Shown here: positions 1-5,004 of the stretch, piece by piece | Position numbering within the stretch: the first letter of the stretch is position 1 | Layout: each line of letters begins with the position of its first letter | DNA from: Dehalococcoidia bacterium | Lineage (GTDB): Bacteria; Chloroflexota; Dehalococcoidia; Dehalococcoidales; DAOWJC01 | DNA length: 5,004 bases | Reading direction: 5' to 3' | Assembly (NCBI GenBank): GCA_030640595.1 | Contig: DAOWJC010000094.1 | Location: 1-5,004, forward strand | Program-made: the position numbers and the translations under genes | The notes under the pieces: generated by a model | Told to the model about the DNA's origin: nothing | Seen by the model: only the letters and a program-made list of their open reading frames with translations | The model's database searches: none

Positions 1-453
1 GCTATCATCCTCTATATCCCCCTGGCTGCGTGGCTAGTATATGCTATTACCGTTCAGACTATAAAGAAAGACTGGTTATATAGCTCTCTAATGCTGCTTC
101 CGGTGCCCATTATCATCGGTTGGTTTATAGCTGTGCATTTGGAGGGTAGATTCCCTGAGTTTAGTATAGAGCGCCTTTATGATTATGCGCCCCGGATTGG
201 GCTCAGCTTTTTAGTTTTAGCGGCAGCGGTGGCTACATTCATTCGTTTGAGAAAGCGCTGGTTGAGGGTAGCAATACTAATTATATCAGGACTTCTAACC
301 TTGACCCTGGTCGCCGGCTATGCTTGGAGTCAGCTTGGTCTCCACACCTTTTTAGTTCTAATAGTACTGATGTTGAGTATTTTCTTAATTCCAGCATTGC
401 TGGAGAGAAGGATAAGGCACACAGGTCCCGTAGTTGAAAGCGAGGCTAAATAG
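1..453 (+). CDS. C-terminal part of an unrecognised multi-pass membrane protein (5' end outside window)
   Basis: The reading frame is open from base 1 and stops at TAG 451-453, giving 150 residues with no start needed inside the window. An ATG at 91 exists, but it lies inside a hydrophobic stretch and hydrophobic coding sequence continues upstream of it, so I treat the gene as truncated by the window edge. About five membrane segments are visible, near residues 2-19, 28-47, 67-82, 89-109 and 113-134. Positive clusters sit after the first (KK at 22-23), after the third (RLRKRWLR, 82-89) and at the tail (ERRIRH, 135-140), while the charged loop 48-65 is mixed. By the positive-inside rule the C-terminus is cytoplasmic. 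I recognise no family motif. Its stop overlaps the GTG of the following DegV gene by one base, so the two are almost certainly co-transcribed and probably translationally coupled; a role in lipid or envelope metabolism is only a guess from that context. Confidence 0.75.
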   Translation, partial: AIILYIPLAAWLVYAITVQTIKKDWLYSSLMLLPVPIIIGWFIAVHLEGRFPEFSIERLYDYAPRIGLSFLVLAAAVATFIRLRKRWLRVAILIISGLLTLTLVAGYAWSQLGLHTFLVLIVLMLSIFLIPALLERRIRHTGPVVESEAK

Positions 454-1313
454 TGACGCCAAAGGTAGCTATTGTAACTGATAGCTTAGCTTGTCTCACC
501 AAGGAATTAGTAGGGCGGTATGGGATTACGGTTGTGCCCCTTAGCTTCTACTTTGGGGACAAGGCCTATAAAGATTGGGTGGATATAACCCCATCTGAGG
601 CCTATGAGTTATTTTTAAAGGATCCTGAGTCTTGGTATTCATCTGCACCCTCGCCTATGGACTTCCTTGAAGCCTATCGCCAAGTAAGCAATCGAACCAA
701 AAATATCCTTTGTGTTACTATCTCATCTAAACTCAGCACAACCTATGATGTTGCCCAAGTAGCCAAAGGGCAAGCTGAGGCGGAGCTTCCCCACATCTCC
801 ATAGAGGTATTGGACTCCCGGACGACTACCGCTGCCGAAGGCTTTGTTGCCTTAGCCGCAGCTCAAGCCGCGGCCGAGGGAAAGAACCTGGCTGAGGTGA
901 CTAAAGCCGCCGAGGAGATGAGAGAAAGGGTCACCTTCCTTGCCCTTTTAGATACTGTTCGCTATGTTTACCGCTCAGGGCGCATACCTAAGGTGGTAGC
1001 CCGAGCTGGCTCCGTACTTAATATCAGACCAATATTTACCATTTCCTCAGGAGTGGTGCGTACTGTTGGCATAGTGAGGAGCAAGGAGCACGGTGTAGAG
1101 CGCCTGCTTAAGATAATGAGAGGTAAAGTGGGGCAAAATCCAGTGCATGTTGCCGTGATGCACGCCTATGCCCGGGATGAAGCCAAAAGGCTAAAGAAGC
1201 GAGTATCATCTGAATTCAATTGCGCCGAGCTCTGGCTTACTGAGTTTAGCCCACTAATGGGCTATACTTGTGGCACAGGAACCCTGGGACTTGCTTTCTA
1301 TAAGGAGGGTTGA
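453..1313 (+). CDS. DegV family protein, FakB-like fatty-acid-binding protein (copy 1)
   Basis: This 286-residue protein has the usual length and full architecture of the DegV family. In characterised members (FakB of Staphylococcus) such proteins hold a fatty acid in the cytoplasm and present its carboxylate to the kinase FakA. Visible family marks are the N-terminal KVAIVTDS (4-11), FGDK and DITP (34-37, 44-47), the first pocket motif as SSAPSP (63-68; usual form TSQPSP), the second as ISSKLSTTY (90-98; usual LSGTY), DS at 121-122, SGRIPK (175-180), RPIF (192-195) and VAVMHA (233-238). The C-terminal segment, normally G-x-H-x-G-P-G, reads GYTCGTG (270-276), so the family His and Pro are both replaced by Thr. 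The GTG start at 453 lies 7 bases after a GAGG at 442-445, overlaps the previous stop, and gives the correct N-terminus. Identity to the second DegV (2050-2913) is about 47%. The family assignment is secure; the ligand and an active fatty-acid role are inferred. Confidence 0.93.
   Translation: MTPKVAIVTDSLACLTKELVGRYGITVVPLSFYFGDKAYKDWVDITPSEAYELFLKDPESWYSSAPSPMDFLEAYRQVSNRTKNILCVTISSKLSTTYDVAQVAKGQAEAELPHISIEVLDSRTTTAAEGFVALAAAQAAAEGKNLAEVTKAAEEMRERVTFLALLDTVRYVYRSGRIPKVVARAGSVLNIRPIFTISSGVVRTVGIVRSKEHGVERLLKIMRGKVGQNPVHVAVMHAYARDEAKRLKKRVSSEFNCAELWLTEFSPLMGYTCGTGTLGLAFYKEG
1302..1309 (+). promoter_or_regulatory. Strong Shine-Dalgarno that sets the plsY start
   Basis: AAGGAGGG lies in the last codons of the DegV gene. 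The AGGAGG core at 1303-1308 is 7 bases before GTG 1316, the ideal distance. It is only one base before the longer in-frame candidate TTG 1310, which is too close to be used. This argues for GTG 1316 as the true start of plsY and for coupling of plsY translation to the upstream DegV gene. Confidence 0.85.
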
Positions 1314-1315
1314 TA

Positions 1316-1954
1316 GTGGTCAATGAGATTATAGCTGTGGTTCTCGGCTATCTCCTGGGCTCTATTCCTTCAGCCTATATTGCCACTCGGATAGCCACCG
1401 GTAAAGATATTCGCCAGTTGGGCGGTGGTAATGTAGGCGGTTTGAACACCCTTCGGGAGGTAGGGGCTAAACCGGCTCTGGCAGTGGGCATTGTTGACCT
1501 GGGTAAGGGGGCAGCAGCAGTTGCAATAGCCTACTGGCTACTGGATGCGCCCCAGCTATTTGTTATGCTCACTGGATTAGCTGCGGCGATTGGTCATATG
1601 TGGATGGTCTTCCTGAAATTCAGCGGGGGCAAAGGCATGTTGACTACCTTTGGTGCCATAGCTGTCCTGATGCCAGTCTATGGATATTGGTATGGATTTC
1701 TAATCTTCCTGGCTGTAATCATTGTCCCCTTCGTAATTACCCGTAATATAGCCCTGGCTATGGGTATTGGTATCCTGTTTCTACCTCTTATCGTCTGGCT
1801 GATAACGCAATCAGAATTGGCTACTACCCTGGCCATCACCATCGGGGTATTAATCGCCATAAAATTTTTGCCAACAGCTAGGGCGGCTTGGGCTAAGGCA
1901 GAGACTAGAAAGGACTTTATCTTTGGCGACAGGCGCCAGGATAAGAGATACTAA
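1316..1954 (+). CDS. plsY: Divergent PlsY-type acyl-phosphate:glycerol-3-phosphate acyltransferase
   Basis: This 212-residue integral membrane protein matches the PlsY family in length and in its conserved cytoplasmic motifs. PlsY transfers an acyl group from acyl-phosphate to glycerol-3-phosphate to make lysophosphatidic acid, the first committed step of phospholipid synthesis. Visible are GSIPSAY (15-21), a motif 2 of form G-x-G-N-x-G-x-x-N-x-x-R reading GGGNVGGLNTLR (36-47), and a motif 3 GHMWMVFLKFSGGKG (93-107) with its His94, Gly-Gly and Lys106. Several hydrophobic segments follow, roughly 114-141 and 144-187, and the tail is basic and soluble (RRQDKRY). Departures from the usual form are Gly37 for Ser and Gly42-Leu43 for Ala-Thr in motif 2, and Trp96-Met97 for Phe-Pro in motif 3. 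It may therefore be a second, specialised PlsY rather than the housekeeping copy. The start at GTG 1316 rests on the Shine-Dalgarno at 1302-1309. It sits two bases after one DegV gene and 95 bases before another. Confidence 0.9.
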   Translation: MVNEIIAVVLGYLLGSIPSAYIATRIATGKDIRQLGGGNVGGLNTLREVGAKPALAVGIVDLGKGAAAVAIAYWLLDAPQLFVMLTGLAAAIGHMWMVFLKFSGGKGMLTTFGAIAVLMPVYGYWYGFLIFLAVIIVPFVITRNIALAMGIGILFLPLIVWLITQSELATTLAITIGVLIAIKFLPTARAAWAKAETRKDFIFGDRRQDKRY

Positions 1955-2002
1955 CGGTTGAACCCCGCCTTAACGAAAAAATGGCTCTGCCGCTTTTGCT
2001 CT

Positions 2003-2008
2003 TATAAT
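2003..2008 (+). promoter_or_regulatory. Possible -10 box upstream of second DegV gene
   Basis: The 95-base spacer between plsY and the second DegV gene contains a perfect TATAAT. No good -35 hexamer is found 16-18 bases upstream, and there is no TG extension before the box. If used, transcription would begin about 35 bases before ATG 2050. It is equally possible that the second DegV gene is read through from plsY, since no convincing terminator is visible in the spacer. Confidence 0.25.
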
Positions 2009-2030
2009 CCTGACTTTGCTTGGAAACTCT

Positions 2031-2036
2031 AAGGAG
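2031..2036 (+). promoter_or_regulatory. Shine-Dalgarno for second DegV gene, long spacing
   Basis: AAGGAG lies 13 bases before ATG 2050, longer than the optimal 5-9. An in-frame TAG at 2041-2043 rules out any start between this site and 2050, and the ATG yields the expected family N-terminus, so the start is secure and initiation may simply be less efficient. Confidence 0.6.
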
Positions 2037-2049
2037 AAATTAGATTTTC

Positions 2050-2913
2050 ATGGCTAATAAGGTGGCTATTGTTACTGATACTACTGCCTGCATTCCCCGA
2101 GAGCAGGTAGAACAGTATGCAATTGAACTGGTGCCGATAGATGTTATCTTTGGCGACAAGGTTTATCGGGATGGGATAGACATAACTCCTGCCGAGTTTT
2201 ATGCCCTGCTTAAGCAGGCAGATACGCTCCCCACCACTTCAGGCTCCTTACCCGGTCCCTTCGTTGAGGCTTATCGTAAAGCGAGTCAAAGGGCATCCAG
2301 CATTCTGTGTATTACCATATCAACTAAGTTCAGCGGGATGTTCAACTCAGCACAACTAGCCATAGAGATGACTAAGGAGGATTTGACTGGTGTGGTCATA
2401 GAGGTACTTGAGTGTACTACTGCAGCGGTAGGGCAGGGGCTTGTTGTCCTGGCAGCAGCCAAAGCGGCAGCTTCGGGAAAGAGCTTAGCCGAGGTAGTTG
2501 ATACCGCCAGGAGCGTGATGCAACGGGTGAATCTATTTGCCACTCTGGATACCCTTCACTATTTAGTCAAAGGGGGGCGTGTGCCCAAAGCAGCTGCCCT
2601 GGCTAGTTCGCTACTTAAGATTAAGCCTATTTTCACTGTTAGCGATGGCGAGGCTCATCCAGTCACAAATGTCAGGACAAATCCCGGTGCGATGAAACGC
2701 CTACTAAAGATAATGGGGCAGAAAGTAGTTAAGGGGCAACCACTCCATGTAGCGGTGATGCACGCTGATGCTCTAGATAGGGCAATAGCCTTCAGAAACC
2801 AGATTTCTTCCCGGTTTGATTGTGCCGAGCTATTTATTACTGAATTTACCCCGGTAATGGGGGTTCACACCGGACCGGGGGTAATTGGCGTTGCTTTTTA
2901 TAGTGGCGATTAG
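2050..2913 (+). CDS. DegV family protein, FakB-like fatty-acid-binding protein (copy 2)
   Basis: This 287-residue protein is full length for the family and begins MANKVAIVTDTTAC. It should bind a fatty acid in the cytoplasm, as FakB proteins do. Family marks are FGDK (34-37), DITP (44-47), the pocket segment TTSGSLPGPF (62-71; usual TTSQPSPGDF), ISTKFSGMF (90-98), LDTLHYLVKGGRVPK (166-180), KPIF (192-195), VAVMHAD (234-240) and a canonical C-terminal GVHTGPG (271-277) that keeps the His and Pro missing from copy 1. Against that, the usual DS after strand LEVL/VEVL is EC here (121-122), and the Q-P-S of the first motif is G-S-L. Hand alignment to copy 1 (453-1313) gives about 134 identities with one gap, so the two are old paralogues, not a recent duplication. 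It follows plsY on the same strand and probably supplies acyl groups to the same or a related pathway. The exact ligand cannot be read from sequence. Confidence 0.93.
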   Translation: MANKVAIVTDTTACIPREQVEQYAIELVPIDVIFGDKVYRDGIDITPAEFYALLKQADTLPTTSGSLPGPFVEAYRKASQRASSILCITISTKFSGMFNSAQLAIEMTKEDLTGVVIEVLECTTAAVGQGLVVLAAAKAAASGKSLAEVVDTARSVMQRVNLFATLDTLHYLVKGGRVPKAAALASSLLKIKPIFTVSDGEAHPVTNVRTNPGAMKRLLKIMGQKVVKGQPLHVAVMHADALDRAIAFRNQISSRFDCAELFITEFTPVMGVHTGPGVIGVAFYSGD

Positions 2914-2983
2914 AGATTTAGTAACCCTACCCCCTTTCCACTTGATACGGGGAAGACAATTTCTCAAGGCTAAACTCAATGCT

Positions 2984-3037
2984 ATTTTAAAATTATTTTC
3001 CAGATACCTAGCGAAATAGGGAAAAACACTCTATAAT
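2984..3037 (+). promoter_or_regulatory. Promoter of the kinase gene, probably giving a leaderless mRNA
   Basis: A perfect TATAAT at 3032-3037 has a weak -35 candidate (TAGCGA, 3009-3014, 3 of 6 matches to TTGACA) at 17-base spacing. AT-rich sequence at about 2983-2999, including the 10-base palindrome ATTTTAAAAT at 2984-2993, lies slightly upstream of where an UP element would sit. Counting seven bases past the hexamer puts the transcription start at 3044, the first base of the GTG start codon. A short inverted repeat CCTA-N6-TAGG (3007-3020) overlaps the -35 region and could be chance. The box and spacing are seen; leaderless expression is inferred. Confidence 0.45.
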
Positions 3038-3043
3038 GAAGGG

Positions 3044-3625
3044 GTGGAACATACCCAACTTATTTCCGACGTGCAGCGACTGACTGAGAGCGTGGGGGAG
3101 CTTCCTGAGCCATTGGCGGAGCCTACTTTTATTGTCGTTAGTGGCTTACCTGGAACAGGGAAAACCTACTTCTGTAATAAATTGGCTGAGAGACTACCGT
3201 TTGTTATCTTGGAAAGTGATGCCTTGCGCAAGGCACTTTTCTCACCACCAAGCTATAACCCAACGGAGAGTTCACACCTTTTCCGGGCTATCCACCATCT
3301 CATTGAGAGATTTCTGAAAAAGGGAATCCCCCTTATTTTAGATGCGACAAATCTATCCGAGCAACACCGTGAATATCTTTATAGTATTGCCGACCGTTTA
3401 GATGTCAAGTTAATCCTGGTGCGTGTTGAGGCGCCACCCCAGGTAGTGTATGAACGGCTTAAGACCCGGCAGGAAAATTCGGGGAATAAATCAGATGCCG
3501 AGTGGGCAGTATACCAGAGGATGAAGCCCTCGGTCCAGAAAATCCGCCGTAACCACTTCGCGGTGGATACTTCCCAAGATATTACCCCGGTCCTGGATAA
3601 AATTGTTCGTGAGGCGAGGCGTTAG
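3044..3625 (+). CDS. Stand-alone P-loop kinase domain protein (AAA_33 / zeta-toxin-like ATP-binding protein)
   Basis: This 193-residue soluble protein has a Walker A motif GLPGTGKT (34-41), then ESDALRK (57-63), a strand ending in the family's D-A-T motif, LILDATNL (97-104), an arginine-rich lid-like helix YERLKTRQ (136-143), SDAEWAVYQRM (150-160) and a final VDTSQD (174-179). The order and spacing fit the AAA_33 family of small phosphotransferase-like P-loop proteins, also found as a C-terminal domain in some aminoglycoside-phosphotransferase-like fusions. The substrate is unknown; zeta toxins, polynucleotide kinases and sugar kinases share the fold. No antitoxin-like partner lies next to it. 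Residues 1-26 precede the fold and are charged. GTG 3044 is the first possible start after an in-frame TAG at 3017; a purine-rich AAGGGG run directly abuts it, too close for a normal ribosome site. Internal GTG codons at 3071 and 3092 would also leave the domain intact. It is not a FakA homologue. Confidence 0.85.
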   Translation: MEHTQLISDVQRLTESVGELPEPLAEPTFIVVSGLPGTGKTYFCNKLAERLPFVILESDALRKALFSPPSYNPTESSHLFRAIHHLIERFLKKGIPLILDATNLSEQHREYLYSIADRLDVKLILVRVEAPPQVVYERLKTRQENSGNKSDAEWAVYQRMKPSVQKIRRNHFAVDTSQDITPVLDKIVREARR

Positions 3626-3667
3626 CGTTTATAGGCTGATAAACAACTTCTTAACTATTAGTAGGTG

Positions 3668-3674
3668 AAAGGAG
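3668..3674 (+). promoter_or_regulatory. Shine-Dalgarno for leucyl aminopeptidase
   Basis: AAAGGAG ends 7 bases before GTG 3682, which fixes the aminopeptidase start. The rest of the 56-base spacer after the kinase gene holds an AT-rich inverted repeat (GTTTAT 3627-3632, ATAAAC 3639-3644) without a following T run, and I see no clear promoter or terminator, so read-through from the kinase gene is likely. Confidence 0.8.
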
Positions 3675-3681
3675 ATTTGAG

Positions 3682-5004
3682 GTGGAGATTAGAGCAGTAG
3701 CTGGTGATATTACCAAGATTAAAGCCGGCGCCATCGTAGTGAACCTTTTTGAGGGGATGGAACGCCTTGATGGCGATATAGCTAATATAGATAAGGCTTT
3801 GGACGGGGCTATCTCTCAGCTCATTAGCCAGGGTGAGATTAAGGGTAAACTTAATGAGGTTACTATTGTTCATAGTCTGGGTAAGCTTCCAGCAACCAGG
3901 GTGGTAGTTGCCGGGCTGGGCAAGCAACAGGAGCTAACCCAGGACAGGGTTCGGGGGGTTATGGCTGAGACCTGCCGACTTTTGCAGCAGAAGGGTGTAG
4001 ATAGCATGGCTACTATTGCTCAGGGAGCAGAAATAGCCGATATAACTGTGGAGGGTGCCGCTCAAGCAGTAACCGAGGGTGCCCTGCTCGGTGTCTATTC
4101 ATTTCGCAGGCACATAACCAAGGAAGCTGAGCATGGTGAGATTAAGCAGCTCTTGATAGTGGGTAGTGACGAGACCAAGCTCCCTATTTTAGAACAGGGC
4201 TGCTATAAAGGTAGAGTGTTAGCTGAAGCAACCAACCTGGCTCGCGATATGGTCAATGAGCCAGCTAACTATATGACGCCCAACCATATGGCTGACATGG
4301 CAGCCAAGCTGGCTGAGACTTACGGGCTTGAACTTAGTGTTCTGGAGCGGGAGCAGATGCAGGAGCTGGGGATGGGGGCACTGTTAGGTGTGGCTCAGGG
4401 GAGTCGACAACCGCCCAAGTTTATTGTCCTCCATTACAGAGGGAGTGATTCCACCGAAATTGATGTCGCCTTAGTTGGCAAGGGGGTAACCTTTGATTCC
4501 GGGGGTATTTCTATAAAGCCGTCAGAAAAGATGGACGAGATGAAGGGGGATATGGCCGGTGGGGCTGCGGTTATGGCAGCGATAAGTGCCATTGCTCAAC
4601 TTAAGCCCAAGATTAATGTTATGGCTGTCATTCCTGCCACGGAAAACCTGCCTGGCGACAGTGCCCTGAAACCGGGTGATATTCTAACGGCAATGAATGG
4701 TAAGACTATTGAAATTATCTCCACCGATGCCGAGGGACGGCTTATTTTAGCCGACGCTTTAGGCTATGCTAAGAAGCTTGGAGCCAAACTCGTGGTTGAT
4801 GTGGCTACTCTAACCGGAGCCTGTAGGGTAGCGCTGGGTGATGTGTGCAGTGGTGCCTTTGGTAATAACCAGGAGCTGGTAGATAAGGTAATTGCTGCCG
4901 GGACTGAAGCTGGAGAGCTTATCTGGCAGATGCCGATGTATGAGGAATATAAGGAGCAAAATAAGAGTGAGGTGGCCGACATTAAGAACATTGGCGGAAA
5001 ATAC
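3682..5004 (+). CDS. pepA: Leucyl aminopeptidase, M17 family (3' end outside window)
   Basis: The frame is open from GTG 3682 to the last base, giving 441 residues of a family usually near 500, so about 60 C-terminal residues are missing. M17 enzymes are cytoplasmic, two-metal aminopeptidases, usually hexameric, that remove N-terminal residues from peptides. The N-terminal M17 domain covers roughly residues 1-150, followed by NLARDMVNEPAN (185-196) and the catalytic domain. All residues known in E. coli PepA are present at a constant offset of three: metal ligands Lys267, Asp272, Asp290, Asp349 and Glu351, and catalytic Lys279 and Arg353. The signature N-T-D-A-E-G-R-L reads STDAEGRL (347-354), a change at its first position outside the ligand set. 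The window ends in the conserved D-x-K-N-I-G-G segment (433-439). There is no signal peptide. The start is supported by the Shine-Dalgarno at 3668-3674. It lies 56 bases after the kinase gene; a shared function is not evident. Confidence 0.95.
   Translation, partial: MEIRAVAGDITKIKAGAIVVNLFEGMERLDGDIANIDKALDGAISQLISQGEIKGKLNEVTIVHSLGKLPATRVVVAGLGKQQELTQDRVRGVMAETCRLLQQKGVDSMATIAQGAEIADITVEGAAQAVTEGALLGVYSFRRHITKEAEHGEIKQLLIVGSDETKLPILEQGCYKGRVLAEATNLARDMVNEPANYMTPNHMADMAAKLAETYGLELSVLEREQMQELGMGALLGVAQGSRQPPKFIVLHYRGSDSTEIDVALVGKGVTFDSGGISIKPSEKMDEMKGDMAGGAAVMAAISAIAQLKPKINVMAVIPATENLPGDSALKPGDILTAMNGKTIEIISTDAEGRLILADALGYAKKLGAKLVVDVATLTGACRVALGDVCSGAFGNNQELVDKVIAAGTEAGELIWQMPMYEEYKEQNKSEVADIKNIGGKY

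Noticed and set aside
1310..1315. TTG 1310 as the plsY start, giving a 214-residue protein overlapping the DegV stop.
   Set aside because: The Shine-Dalgarno core ends only one base before it; GTG 1316 has ideal spacing and loses just two residues.
1981..2007. Tiny reading frame encoding MALPLLLL before the second DegV gene, as a possible leader peptide.
   Set aside because: There is no ribosome site before it, no attenuator-like hairpins after it, and it overlaps the putative -10 box.
2934..2955. Possible terminator hairpin after the second DegV gene (CTTTCC 2934-2939 with GGGAAG 2950-2955, 10-base loop).
   Set aside because: The stem is only six pairs with one G-T wobble, and only three T residues follow nearby, so it is not a convincing intrinsic terminator.
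3036..3083. ATG at 3036 in the TATAAT region, opening a 15-codon frame.
   Set aside because: It is out of frame with the kinase gene, stops quickly and has no ribosome site; a chance overlap with the promoter box.
3627..3644. Inverted repeat GTTTAT-N6-ATAAAC after the kinase gene, as a terminator or operator.
   Set aside because: The stem is AT-rich and weak, with no T tract after it; no support beyond the six-base match.
3658..3927. Minus-strand reading frame of 89 codons over the start of the aminopeptidase gene.
   Set aside because: It lies opposite a clearly coding M17 gene, has no family features and is a shadow of that gene; the same applies to minus-strand frames at 1678-1860, 2286-2543 and 4764-4991.

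Overview
The window is a densely coded stretch with every recognisable gene on the + strand. GTG starts are frequent: four of the five visible starts, the exception being the ATG of the second DegV gene. Spacers are short, base composition is moderate, and ATA, AGG and AGA codons are common. The gene set (two DegV-family lipid-binding proteins, a divergent PlsY acyltransferase, a small P-loop kinase and an M17 leucyl aminopeptidase) and the form of the proteins suggest an uncultured bacterium, perhaps Chloroflexota of the Dehalococcoidia type. That placement is an impression from protein style and is low confidence.

Layout: (1) 1-453 is the C-terminal 150 residues of an unrecognised multi-pass membrane protein, cut by the left edge. 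(2) 453-1313 is a DegV/FakB-type protein whose GTG start shares one base with the preceding stop. (3) 1316-1954 is PlsY, two bases after the DegV stop, with its start fixed by a strong Shine-Dalgarno inside the end of the DegV gene. (4) After a 95-base spacer, 2050-2913 is a second DegV protein, about 47% identical to the first by hand alignment. (5) A 130-base spacer ends in a perfect TATAAT box placed so that transcription would begin on, or very near, the GTG of the next gene, 3044-3625, a stand-alone AAA_33/zeta-like kinase domain. (6) From 3682 to the right edge runs the first 441 residues of an M17 leucyl aminopeptidase with a complete set of metal and catalytic residues.

Functional logic: in the known Fak pathway, FakB (a DegV protein) carries a fatty acid, the kinase FakA phosphorylates it, and PlsY moves the acyl group from acyl-phosphate to glycerol-3-phosphate. 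DegV-PlsY-DegV is therefore a compact acyl-phosphate delivery and use module, with two carriers whose ligand-pocket motifs have diverged in different places. No FakA is visible. The kinase gene is not FakA-like and, with the aminopeptidase, may be functionally separate. The module is the most interesting content; nothing here looks mobile, and there is no CRISPR array, RNA gene or insertion sequence.
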